Shown: one piece after another, positions 34,754-42,985 of the stretch
Position numbering within the stretch: the stretch's first letter is position 1
Layout of the letters: each line of letters opens with the position of its first letter
Assembly: GCF_014171475.1 (NCBI RefSeq)
Contig: NZ_CP048817.1
Coordinates: 3,410,001 to 3,474,000, forward strand
Direction of reading: 5' to 3'
DNA length: 64,000 nucleotides
From: Sphingomonas sp. So64.6b
Lineage (GTDB): Bacteria > Pseudomonadota > Alphaproteobacteria > Sphingomonadales > Sphingomonadaceae
Made by a program: the position numbers and the translations under genes
The notes under the pieces: model-generated
The model's database searches: none
Told to the model about the DNA's origin: nothing
What the model saw: the letters and a program-made list of their open reading frames with translations, nothing else

Positions 34754-36481
34754 CTAAGCTGCAAACACTTCCGCCGGGATCGAATAGAGCACATCCGCCG
34801 TCGCCGTCGCTGCCGCCTTCAAACCCATCGCCTCAGGCACGATCTGCGCGACATAGAAGCGCGCCGTTGCCGTCTTCATGGCGAGGAATGCCGGGTCACC
34901 ATCCGCCGATGCCGCGATCCGGCCCTGCCGTTCCATCAGCCAGCCGCACACCGCGGTCGAGAGCATGGTCAGAAAGGGGTAACTCGCGGCGAGCTTGTCG
35001 TCGGCGTCGAGCGTCATCAGGCCGCGGCCGATCTCCTCGCAGGTATCGATCAGCGCGATCAGCCCGGCATCCTCCGCCTCCGCACGCATGTCGGCGATCA
35101 GCCGCCCGAACACACCGCCATTGTCGAGCCCGAGCTTGCGCCCGACCAGATCGGCCGCCTGGATACCGTTGGTGCCTTCGTAAATCGGCGTGATGCGCGC
35201 TTCGCGGAAATACTGCGCCGCGCCGGTCTCCTCAATATAACCCATGCCGCCATGGACCTGGATGCCGATCGAGGTGACTTCGCAGCCGATATCGGTGCCA
35301 TGCGCCTTGGCCAGCGGCGTAAGGATTTCGAGCCGGTCCTGCGCGCCCGCTTCGCCGAGCGTCGCGCGGTCGACCTGCGCGGCGGCGAGATAGACAAGCG
35401 CGCGCGCCGCCTGAGTCTGTGCCTTCATGCGCAGCAGCATGCGGCGGACATCGGGATGCTCGATGATCGCCACCGATTCGCGGCTGGCGGAGCCGGCGCG
35501 TGCCGACTGGATGCGCTCGCGGGCATAGCCGACCGCAGCCTGGGTCGCGCGCTCGGCGATCTGCACACCCTGCAGGCCGACATTCAATCGCGCATTGTTC
35601 ATCATCGTGAACATCGCGCGAATGCCGCCATATTCGCCGCCGATCAGTTCACCGATGCAATCGTCATTGTCGCCGAAGCTCAACACGCAGGTCGGCGATC
35701 CGTGCAGGCCCATCTTGTGCTCGATCGAGACCACGCGGACATCGTTGAAGTCACCCGGAGTGCCGTCCGCGTTGAGCCGGTATTTCGGCACCAGGAACAG
35801 CGAGATACCCTTGGTCCCGGCCGGCGCATCCGGCGTGCGCGCGAGGACGAGATGGACGATGTTCGGCGCCATGTCGTGATCGCCGAACGAAATGAAGATC
35901 TTGGTGCCCTTGATCGACCATTTGCCGTCGCCAAGCGGCTTTGCGCTGGTACGCAACGCGCCGACATCGGATCCGGCCTGTGGCTCGGTCAGGTTCATCG
36001 TGCCAGTCCATTCGCCTGTCGCGAGATGCGGCAAATAGAGCGCTTGTTGTTCCGGGCTGCCGTGATGGGCCAATGCCTCGATCGCACCGACGGTCAGAGT
36101 CGGGGCGAGCGCGAAGCTCATATTGGCGCTGCCCAGCGTATCGAGTACCGCGGTCTGGATCGCGAAGGGCAGGCCCTGGCCGCCAAATTCTTCCGCGACG
36201 CCGATCGTGCCCCAGCCCCCCTCGACATAATCGTGATAGGCCTTCACGAATCCCTCGGGCATCACCACGCCCTCGGGCGTCCATTTCGCGCCGACCGTAT
36301 CGCCCGCGCGGTTGAGCGGTGCCCATTCGCCTTCGGCCAGCTGGCCAACGCCGTCGAGCACCGCATCGACCACGTCGGACGACGCAGCGGCGAAGCGTTC
36401 GCTCTGCGCGAGCTCGTCGATCCCGACGACATGATCGAGCACGAAACGCTGGTCGGCGGTGGGTGGCGTGAACACGGGCAA
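34754..36481 (-). CDS. Acyl-CoA dehydrogenase, DmdC-like
   Basis: 575 residues, longer than ordinary acyl-CoA dehydrogenases and matching the DmdC-like group (3-methylmercaptopropionyl-CoA dehydrogenase and relatives). Seen: the family start MPVFTPPTADQRFVLDHV, MNLTEPQAGSDVGALRT (FAD/substrate contact), FISFGDHD, and IYEGTNGIQAADLVGRK with the likely catalytic Glu. The TTG start at 36481 is chosen because it yields the canonical MPxxTPP N terminus, although the AGAGG site is only 2-3 bases away; a GTG at 36475 has better spacing. The actual substrate is probably a fatty acyl-CoA and is not fixed by sequence. Confidence 0.88.
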   Translation of the reverse strand: MPVFTPPTADQRFVLDHVVGIDELAQSERFAAASSDVVDAVLDGVGQLAEGEWAPLNRAGDTVGAKWTPEGVVMPEGFVKAYHDYVEGGWGTIGVAEEFGGQGLPFAIQTAVLDTLGSANMSFALAPTLTVGAIEALAHHGSPEQQALYLPHLATGEWTGTMNLTEPQAGSDVGALRTSAKPLGDGKWSIKGTKIFISFGDHDMAPNIVHLVLARTPDAPAGTKGISLFLVPKYRLNADGTPGDFNDVRVVSIEHKMGLHGSPTCVLSFGDNDDCIGELIGGEYGGIRAMFTMMNNARLNVGLQGVQIAERATQAAVGYARERIQSARAGSASRESVAIIEHPDVRRMLLRMKAQTQAARALVYLAAAQVDRATLGEAGAQDRLEILTPLAKAHGTDIGCEVTSIGIQVHGGMGYIEETGAAQYFREARITPIYEGTNGIQAADLVGRKLGLDNGGVFGRLIADMRAEAEDAGLIALIDTCEEIGRGLMTLDADDKLAASYPFLTMLSTAVCGWLMERQGRIAASADGDPAFLAMKTATARFYVAQIVPEAMGLKAAATATADVLYSIPAEVFAA

Positions 36482-36523
36482 GTCCTCTTATCGCGCAGGC
36501 GTTGCGCGGCTATAGCGCGCCCG

Positions 36524-37516
36524 ATGGCTGTTCCAACCCCCATGACGACGCGCGTCCTGCCCTATGGCGAGGATACGATCGTACAGGCCGCCGCGCTGAT
36601 CGCGGCGGGCGGGATCGTCGCCGTCCCGACCGAGACGGTGTACGGCCTCGCCGCCGATGCGACCCAGGCCTTGGCGGTTACCGCAATCTATGCCGCCAAG
36701 GGCCGGCCGAGCTTCAATCCGCTGATCGTTCATGTCCTCGATCTGGCGGCGGCACGGGCGTTGGCGGCGTTCGACGATCTCTCGCTTGGGCTGGCCGAAG
36801 CGTTCTGGCCGGGACCGCTGACATTGGTCCTGCCGTTGGCCAGGGGCGCGGCGGTCGCGTCTCTGGTCACGGCGGGCCTGACGACGATCGCGATTCGCGT
36901 GCCGGAACACCGGGCGATGCGGGCATTGCTCGCGGCGACGGGCAAGCCGCTCGCCGCACCCTCGGCCAATGCGAGTGGGGGCATCAGCCCGACACGCGCG
37001 GTACATGTCGTGGCGAGTCTCGGCGGGCGGATTCCGCTGGTGATCGACGACGGCGCGACCGAGGCCGGGCTGGAGTCGACGATCGTCTCGACCGATGGTG
37101 GGCTGAAGATTCTTCGCCCGGGGCCGATTACCGATGAAGCTCTCCAACATTTCTTCCCCGGCGCAGGCCGGGGCCCAGTTACGCCGTCCAGCGCCACTGG
37201 GCCCCGGCCTGCGCAGGAGAAGCGTCTGGTTACGGCTCCCGGTCAACTTGAAAGCCATTATGCTCCCGCCAAGCCTTTGCGCCTCAACGCGACCTTGGCT
37301 GAGGACGGCGAATGGCTGATCGGCTTCGGCCCGATCGCCGGTGACGAAACCCTGTCATCGGCGGGCGACCTCACCGAGGCGGCTGCCCGCCTGTTCGACC
37401 TGCTCCACCACGCCGATGCGAATGACCGCCCGCGCATCGCCATTGCGCCAGTCCCGCATCACGGTCTCGGGCTGGCGATCAACGATCGTCTACGTCGCGC
37501 CGCGCACCGCGACTGA
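36524..37516 (+). CDS. tsaC: L-threonylcarbamoyladenylate synthase (TsaC/Sua5 long form)
   Basis: 330 residues. The N-terminal YrdC domain makes threonylcarbamoyl-AMP for the t6A37 modification of ANN-decoding tRNAs: AAGGIVAVPTETVYGLAADA, KGRPSFNPLIVHV, FWPGPLTLVL, APSANASGGISPT and GLESTIVS. The C-terminal Sua5 domain follows (SHYAPAKPLRL onward). The linker between them (about residues 211-233) is encoded by a long palindromic repeat inserted in frame. There is no clear ribosome-binding site; ATG 36542 is an alternative start, and a leaderless mRNA is possible. It diverges from the acyl-CoA dehydrogenase gene. Confidence 0.92.
   Translation: MAVPTPMTTRVLPYGEDTIVQAAALIAAGGIVAVPTETVYGLAADATQALAVTAIYAAKGRPSFNPLIVHVLDLAAARALAAFDDLSLGLAEAFWPGPLTLVLPLARGAAVASLVTAGLTTIAIRVPEHRAMRALLAATGKPLAAPSANASGGISPTRAVHVVASLGGRIPLVIDDGATEAGLESTIVSTDGGLKILRPGPITDEALQHFFPGAGRGPVTPSSATGPRPAQEKRLVTAPGQLESHYAPAKPLRLNATLAEDGEWLIGFGPIAGDETLSSAGDLTEAAARLFDLLHHADANDRPRIAIAPVPHHGLGLAINDRLRRAAHRD
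37153..37222. repeat. Palindromic repeat element inside tsaC
   Basis: GCGCAGGCCGGGGCCCAGT (37161-37179) and its exact reverse complement (37196-37214) are separated by 16 bases; partial complementarity extends both arms by about 8 bases. It resembles the intergenic REP-like palindrome at 49645-49740 in base composition and GGCCGGGG core, but sits within the coding sequence, between the two domains of the protein. Confidence 0.85.
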
Positions 37517-37579
37517 CATCTTTACGGCGGCGCAACGATAGGTCATCTTCCTCCAACTAAGATCGACAGGGAGGAAGAC

Positions 37580-38311
37580 ATGACCAATACGCAACGCGGT
37601 CTCGCGGAGTTTCTCGGTACATTCTGGCTCGTCTTTGGCGGCTGCGGCAGCGCGGTGTTCGCCGCGGCCTTTCCCGAGGTCGGCATCGGCCTGGCGGGCG
37701 TCTCCCTCGCTTTCGGCCTGACCGTGCTGACTATGGCCTATTCGATCGGCCATATCTCGGGCTGTCATCTCAACCCGGCTGTGACCATCGGCCTATGGGC
37801 CGGCGGGCGCTTTTCGGCCAAGGACATCCCGCTTTACGTCATCGCACAGGTGCTCGGCGCGATCGTCGCGGCGGGCCTGTTGTACCTCATCGCCACCGGT
37901 AATCCCGATTATTCGCTCGCTGCCAACGGCCTTGCCGCCAATGGCGTCGCTGAACACTCGCCGGGTCATTATTCGCTGCAGGCCGGGCTGATCGCCGAAG
38001 TCGTGCTGACCTTCTTCTTCCTGCTGGTGATCATGGGATCGACCGACACGCGCGCGCCGGCCGGCTTCGCACCGATTGCGATCGGCCTTGCGCTGACGCT
38101 GATCCATCTGATCAGCATTCCGATCACCAACACCTCGGTCAATCCGGCGCGCAGCACCGGACCGGCGCTGATCGTCGGCGGCTGGGCGTTGACGCAACTG
38201 GTCTGGTTCTGGGTCGCGCCGATCGTCGGCGGCATACTTGGCGGGCTGGTCTACAAGGCGCTCGGCGCCGATGCGAAAGCCAAGCCGCCGATCGAGGGCG
38301 AAGCGCTTTGA
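37580..38311 (+). CDS. aqpZ: Aquaporin Z
   Basis: 243 residues, six transmembrane helices and two half-helices with the NPA boxes: HLNPAVTIG near residue 63 and [12 protein letters not shown] near residue 185, with the selectivity-filter Arg after the second box. The start [21 protein letters not shown] is characteristic of AqpZ. It is a water channel of the inner membrane. GGGAGG lies 7-8 bases upstream of the ATG. A bidirectional terminator follows. Confidence 0.95.
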   Translation: MTNTQRGLAEFLGTFWLVFGGCGSAVFAAAFPEVGIGLAGVSLAFGLTVLTMAYSIGHISGCHLNPAVTIGLWAGGRFSAKDIPLYVIAQVLGAIVAAGLLYLIATGNPDYSLAANGLAANGVAEHSPGHYSLQAGLIAEVVLTFFFLLVIMGSTDTRAPAGFAPIAIGLALTLIHLISIPITNTSVNPARSTGPALIVGGWALTQLVWFWVAPIVGGILGGLVYKALGADAKAKPPIEGEAL

Positions 38312-38320
38312 GGGCGTAAA

Positions 38321-38348
38321 AAGCCCCTCCCTTTCAGGGAAGGGGCTT
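38321..38348. terminator. Bidirectional terminator between aqpZ and msrA
   Basis: AAGCCCCTCCCT and AGGGAAGGGGCTT pair over a three-base loop with one bulged base, preceded by an A-run (38317-38322) that gives a T-run for the leftward msrA transcript. It lies 9 bases past both stop codons. Confidence 0.8.
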
Positions 38349-38356
38349 AAGCGGGG

Positions 38357-38902
38357 CTACGCCGCTTCGGTCGCCTTCGACCTCGCGGCGAAGCTCTTCC
38401 TCAGTTTCTTCAGCTTTGGCGGGATAACCGCCTGGCAGTAGGGATTGCGCTGCCCTTCGCCCTGCCAATATTCCTGGTGATAATCCTCGGCTGGATACCA
38501 TACCGTCAGCGGTTCGATCGTGGTCACGATCGGGCCGCTCACCTCGGTCGCGGCGCGCGCCATCGCGGTCCGCGCCTCGATCTCCTGTTCGGGCGAATGC
38601 GGAAAGATCGCCGAGCGGTATTGCGTCCCGACATCATTGCCCTGGCGGTTGAGCTGCGTCGGATCATGCGTTGCGAAGAACATGTCGAGCAAGTCGCCAT
38701 AGCTCAGCTGATCGGTATCGAAGGTCACGCGAATCGCCTCGGCATGGCCGGTGTCGCCGCCGCATACCTGGCGATAGGTCGGGTTGGGCACCGAGCCGCC
38801 GATATAACCGCTCTCGACCTTTTCGACCCCGATCACGTCGTTGAACACCGCTTCGGTGCACCAGAAACATCCGCCCGCCAGCGTGGCGACTTCGCTTGCC
38901 AT
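38357..38902 (-). CDS. msrA: Peptide-methionine (S)-S-oxide reductase
   Basis: 181 residues. MsrA reduces the S-epimer of methionine sulfoxide in proteins. The catalytic motif GGCFWCTEA is near residue 10; [25 protein letters not shown] and the [21 protein letters not shown] block are typical, and a C-terminal Cys lies in NPYCQAVI. The start at 38902 has GAGGAG 7 bases upstream. A single gene, cytoplasmic. Confidence 0.96.
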   Translation of the reverse strand: MASEVATLAGGCFWCTEAVFNDVIGVEKVESGYIGGSVPNPTYRQVCGGDTGHAEAIRVTFDTDQLSYGDLLDMFFATHDPTQLNRQGNDVGTQYRSAIFPHSPEQEIEARTAMARAATEVSGPIVTTIEPLTVWYPAEDYHQEYWQGEGQRNPYCQAVIPPKLKKLRKSFAARSKATEAA

Positions 38903-38999
38903 GATAAGCTCCTCAATATCTCTTCTTAAGATAGGAACGCGGTGGCGTGAGGCAATCCGCGCTGTTAGGCGGACACGCGAACTGATCGAGGTCAAGACG

Positions 39000-39995
39000 A
39001 TGCGCGACATGACGGTGCTGGTGACGGGCGGAGCGGGCTATATCGGCAGCCATGCGGTGCTCGCTCTGCTCGATGCCGGCTATCGGGTCGTGGTGGTCGA
39101 CAATCTCGTCACCGGCTTCGCCTGGGCGGTCGATTCGCGCGCGACGCTTATCGAAGCGAACATCGAGGACGATGGCCGTGTTCGCGCCGCGATCCGCGGT
39201 CATCATGTAAAGGCGATCATGCATTTCGCCGGATCGGTGGTGGTGCCCGAATCGGTCAGCGATCCGCTCAAATATTACCGCAACAACACCGTTGCCAGCC
39301 GCGCCCTGCTCGAAAGTGCGGTGGCCGAGGGCGTGCCGCATTTCATCTTCTCCTCGACCGCCGCGACTTATGGCACGCCGGCGACGGAGACGGTTTCCGA
39401 GGACAGTCCGACCGTGCCGATCAACCCGTACGGCATGTCGAAATTGATGACCGAGGCGATGCTGCGCGACGTCGCGGCGGCGCACCCGATCAATTATGCC
39501 GCGCTGCGTTATTTCAACGTCGCCGGCGCCGACCCGCAGGGGCGCACCGGGCAATCGACCGCCGGCGCGACGCATTTGATCAAGGTCGCGGTCGAAGCGG
39601 CGACCGGCAAGCGCGATTCGGTGGCGATCTTCGGCAGTGATTTCGACACGCCCGACGGCACCGGGGTGCGCGACTATATCCATGTCAGCGATCTTGCCGC
39701 GGCGCATGTCGCGGCGCTCGACCTGCTGATCGCCGACCCGTCGAAAAGCCACATTCTCAATGCCGGTTATGGCCGGGGCTTTTCGGTCACCCAGGTGCTC
39801 GACGCGGTCGACCGCGTCACCAACCGCACGATCGAGCGGCGGTTCGAGGGACGCCGCGCGGGCGACCCGGCGGCGCTGATCGCCGACAACAAGGCGATCC
39901 TGGAGACGCTCGACTGGACACCGCAGCGTGACGACCTCGACACGATCGTCGGCGATGCCGTGGCGTGGGAACGCAAGCTGGCCGAACGCCAGTGA
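39000..39995 (+). CDS. galE: UDP-glucose 4-epimerase
   Basis: 331 residues, an extended SDR: NAD motif [10 protein letters not shown] at the start, [12 protein letters not shown], catalytic Ser-Tyr-Lys ([18 protein letters not shown]), [16 protein letters not shown] and [17 protein letters not shown], all typical of GalE. It interconverts UDP-glucose and UDP-galactose for envelope polysaccharides or galactose use. GAGG lies 8 bases before the ATG at 39000. Its stop overlaps the GTG of the next gene (GTGA). Confidence 0.93.
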   Translation: MRDMTVLVTGGAGYIGSHAVLALLDAGYRVVVVDNLVTGFAWAVDSRATLIEANIEDDGRVRAAIRGHHVKAIMHFAGSVVVPESVSDPLKYYRNNTVASRALLESAVAEGVPHFIFSSTAATYGTPATETVSEDSPTVPINPYGMSKLMTEAMLRDVAAAHPINYAALRYFNVAGADPQGRTGQSTAGATHLIKVAVEAATGKRDSVAIFGSDFDTPDGTGVRDYIHVSDLAAAHVAALDLLIADPSKSHILNAGYGRGFSVTQVLDAVDRVTNRTIERRFEGRRAGDPAALIADNKAILETLDWTPQRDDLDTIVGDAVAWERKLAERQ

Positions 39996-40921
39996 ACGAG
40001 GCCGATACCGGGGCGCCACCACCGCAATCGACCCGCCTTTCCGTCCTGATTCCGTTTGCCATCGTCACCTTGATCTGGGGCTCGACCTGGCTGGTCATCA
40101 AGGATCAGCTGGGCGTCGTACCGCCTAGCTGGTCGGTCGCTTATCGCTTTCTGGTCGGGGGCGTCGCGATGCTGATCTATGCGACGATCCGGCGCGAACG
40201 GATTGCGCTCGACGCACGCGGCTGGGCGTTCGCGGCGGGGCTCGCGCTGTTCCAGTTCTGCCTCAATTTCAACTTCGTCTATCGCGCGGAAAGCTACATC
40301 ACCTCGGGGCTGGTCGCGGTCATCTTCGCGCTTTTGCTTGTGCCCAATGCGGTGCTCGGACGGATCTTCCTTGGCCAGCGGCTCGGCCGGCAATTGCTCG
40401 CCGGATCGGCGGTGGCGATGGCCGGGGTGGCATTGCTCTTCGTCCATGAGGCACGGACCGGCGCGGGCGGGCTGCATATGGCAATGGCCGGCATCGGCTT
40501 CACGCTGGCCGGCGTGATGTCGGCTTCGACCGCCAATATCATGCAGGGCACCGGCACTGCCAAACGCTATCCGATGGCCGTGATGCTCGGTATCGGCATG
40601 CTGATCGGCGCGGCGTTCGATGCGGCGCTCGCCTGGAGCCTGACCGGGCCGCCGGTGATCGAGCTGCGCCCGGCCTATCTGCTTGGCGTGCTCTATCTCG
40701 GCGTGATCGCCTCGGCCGTCGCTTTCACGCTCTATTTCGGCGTGCTCCGCATCATCGGCCCGGCCAAGGCGGCTTATTCGGGCGTGATCGTGCCGGTCAT
40801 CGCAATGCTGCTATCGACGATCTTCGAGGGGTATCGCTGGTCGCTGCTCGCCGGGGCGGGCGCGGTGCTGGCGATGATCGGACTGGTCATCGCGCTCAAG
40901 GCGCGCAGGCCGAACCGGTAA
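39992..40921 (+). CDS. EamA/DMT-family transporter
   Basis: 309 residues with about ten transmembrane helices in two EamA repeats (the first from LIPFAIVTLIWGSTWLVIKD, the second from IGFTLAGVMSASTANIMQG). The family exports small metabolites such as amino acids. The start GTG overlaps the galE stop (GTGA), so the two are probably co-transcribed. The 3' end overlaps the convergent epimerase gene by 148 bases on the opposite strand. Confidence 0.85.
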   Translation: MNEADTGAPPPQSTRLSVLIPFAIVTLIWGSTWLVIKDQLGVVPPSWSVAYRFLVGGVAMLIYATIRRERIALDARGWAFAAGLALFQFCLNFNFVYRAESYITSGLVAVIFALLLVPNAVLGRIFLGQRLGRQLLAGSAVAMAGVALLFVHEARTGAGGLHMAMAGIGFTLAGVMSASTANIMQGTGTAKRYPMAVMLGIGMLIGAAFDAALAWSLTGPPVIELRPAYLLGVLYLGVIASAVAFTLYFGVLRIIGPAKAAYSGVIVPVIAMLLSTIFEGYRWSLLAGAGAVLAMIGLVIALKARRPNR

Positions 40922-41667
40922 TCGGGATACGCCGGGCGCCAGCCCAGCACGCGCTTTGCCTTGCCGTTCGCGACGCGCCGGTTCTCGGCATAGAAAGCGC
41001 GCGCCATCGGCGACAAGGTCGCGAGATCGATGAACGCCGGCGCGGGGTGGCCGAGCAGACGGCTGGCGAACTCGATCACCTCATTCTGCCCACACGGCGC
41101 ATCGTCGGCCAGGTTATATGCGCCCGGCGGCGCATCGAGCGCGGCGATCACGCCGCCGACGATATCATCGACATGAACCCGGCTGAACACCTGGTCCGGC
41201 AAGTCGACCCGGTGCGCACGCCCTTCCGCCACGCGGTCGAGCGCCGACCGGCCCGGGCCATAGATTCCGGGCAGGCGAAAGACCCGCGCACCTGATTTCA
41301 GCCACGCGCCATCGGCGGCCGCGCGCGCTGCGCGCCGTCCAGTGATCGGCGCGCTTTCATCGACCCAGCCGCCGCCGGCATCGCCATAGACGCCGGTTGA
41401 CGAGAGATAACCGAGCCATGCGGACGCCGCCGCCAGCGCCTCGCCATAAAGCGCCAGCACCGGATCGACCTCGCCCTCCGGCGGCACCGACGACAGGATA
41501 TGGCTCGCCGCGGCGATTTCCGGCAGCAGCCGGTCACGGTCGGCAAAAGCGATCGTGCCGTCACGCCCGTCCCGGCTGGTGCCGGTCACGCGCCATCCTT
41601 CGCCACGCAGCCGCGCCGCCAGCCGGCCCGAGCTATAACCGAGCCCGAAGACGAACAGCGACGGCAT
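40774..41667 (-). CDS. NAD-dependent epimerase/dehydratase-like protein with antisense tail
   Basis: 297 residues. The N terminus has a Rossmann motif in shortened form (FVFGLGYSSGRLA), with the active-site region SSTGVYGDAGGGWVDES, and RVHVDDIVGGV; it resembles the YeeZ-like SDR group. The usual end would be around RPAYPDYRFGLRAL; here the frame runs on for about 40 residues on the antisense strand of the EamA gene. It starts right after the stop of the M48 gene (TAGATG), so it is the last gene of the M28-M48 unit. The substrate is not known. Confidence 0.8.
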   Translation of the reverse strand: MPSLFVFGLGYSSGRLAARLRGEGWRVTGTSRDGRDGTIAFADRDRLLPEIAAASHILSSVPPEGEVDPVLALYGEALAAASAWLGYLSSTGVYGDAGGGWVDESAPITGRRAARAAADGAWLKSGARVFRLPGIYGPGRSALDRVAEGRAHRVDLPDQVFSRVHVDDIVGGVIAALDAPPGAYNLADDAPCGQNEVIEFASRLLGHPAPAFIDLATLSPMARAFYAENRRVANGKAKRVLGWRPAYPDYRFGLRALSAMTSPIIASTAPAPASSDQRYPSKIVDSSIAMTGTITPE

Positions 41668-42951
41668 CTATTGGTCGAACTTCACGTCCGGCTTGATCAT
41701 CGTCGCGCCGGGCACATGGTCCTTCTTCCACTGCATCGACATACGCACCCGCGTTGCGCCCGACGGATGGTCGAAGAACAGCGCCTCCTCGGCCGGACCC
41801 GGTTCGATCTTGCGATATTCCGACAGGCGCATCGCGACCTTGGCGAAACCATCCGGCTCGCGCGCGGCGTCTAGGCCGAACGCGTCGGCCTCGCTTTCCT
41901 GGACGCGGACCAACGTGTTCTGCACCGGCGTCAGGATCAGCCCGGCGACCGAGGCGAGCAGCATGAAGATCGCCGCCGCCGCCGGATCCGCGACGTCGCG
42001 CACGCCCCAACGCGGATAACGCGCAACCAGCGCCGGCGCGATCCGCGCGATCAGGAAAAAGACCACCAGGAAGATCACGGCAAAGGCCAGGATCGCCTTC
42101 TGCACGTGATTGAGCACATAATGCCCCATCTCATGGCCCATCACCGCGACGACTTCGTCGGGTCCGGTGCGGTTGAGCAGATTGTCGTTGAGCGTGATGC
42201 GGATCGTCGGCCCCAGGCCGGAGACATTGGCCGAGATGCGCTTGCTCTGCTTCGATGCGTCGGAAACATAGATATGGTCGGCCGGGATATGATTGGCGGC
42301 GGCGACCGCGACGATGCGATCGCGCAAGGGTCCCGCCGGCATCTCGGTATATTTGTTGAACAGCGGCATGATGAACAGCGGCGCGACCAGGGCGGCAATC
42401 AGCACGAAGCCCGTCATCGCCGCCGCGCCGAGCAGCCACCAGCGTCGCGGGAAGCGCCGGATCACGGCGAACATCACCGCGAACAGGATCATGTTGACGA
42501 CGATGCCGACGCCCACGCCGATCGCCTGCTCGCCGAGCCAGGCGCCGAAGCCCTGGTTCATCAGGCCATATTGTCTCTCGCGGAAAAAGCCGGTGTAGAT
42601 CGTCCAGGGCAGAATGATCAGCGCGCCGGCGATGGTGAAGGGCACGGCGAATATCGCCGGCTGCAGCCAGCGCCGTTTGATCAGCCGTTCGGTGATATCG
42701 CGGAACCGGGCCGCCATGCCGGTCGCGAGCATGATCAGATAGGTGACGACCGAGGCGAGCGTGCCCCATAGCGTAAGCCAGTAGCCGCCCTCGAAATAAG
42801 CGTCGGACTTGGCTCGCGCCGGGCCCTGCAGCAAGTCGAGATAGGCGCGGGTCGCCCGTTCGACATCAAACGCCGGACTGGCCGCATGGGCCATGGTCGG
42901 CAGCAAGACGGCCGCCAGTCCCGCGGCGCCCCAGATCATCGATTTGCGCAT
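41668..42951 (-). CDS. M48-family zinc metallopeptidase (Ste24/HtpX-like)
   Basis: 427 residues. A signal or first helix (MIWGAAGLAAVLLPTMAHA) is followed by several transmembrane helices, then the zinc motif MGHEMGHYVLNH near residue 275 and the third ligand Glu in ESEADAFGLD near residue 355. The layout matches Ste24-type M48A proteases (long N-terminal membrane part; NKYTEMPAGPLRDRI and ISANVSGLGPTIRI blocks). Such enzymes take part in membrane-protein quality control. GGGAG lies 5 bases before the ATG. It is probably co-transcribed with the M28 peptidase upstream (34-base gap). Confidence 0.9.
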   Translation of the reverse strand: MRKSMIWGAAGLAAVLLPTMAHAASPAFDVERATRAYLDLLQGPARAKSDAYFEGGYWLTLWGTLASVVTYLIMLATGMAARFRDITERLIKRRWLQPAIFAVPFTIAGALIILPWTIYTGFFRERQYGLMNQGFGAWLGEQAIGVGVGIVVNMILFAVMFAVIRRFPRRWWLLGAAAMTGFVLIAALVAPLFIMPLFNKYTEMPAGPLRDRIVAVAAANHIPADHIYVSDASKQSKRISANVSGLGPTIRITLNDNLLNRTGPDEVVAVMGHEMGHYVLNHVQKAILAFAVIFLVVFFLIARIAPALVARYPRWGVRDVADPAAAAIFMLLASVAGLILTPVQNTLVRVQESEADAFGLDAAREPDGFAKVAMRLSEYRKIEPGPAEEALFFDHPSGATRVRMSMQWKKDHVPGATMIKPDVKFDQ

Positions 42952-42985
42952 ATCCGCTCCCCCAATTTCATCCAGAACCGTCATT

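Noticed and set aside
35252..36523. A 424-codon in-frame extension upstream of tsaC
   Set aside because: It runs antisense to the acyl-CoA dehydrogenase gene, and TsaC proteins begin right before the TTRVLPYGEDTI segment.
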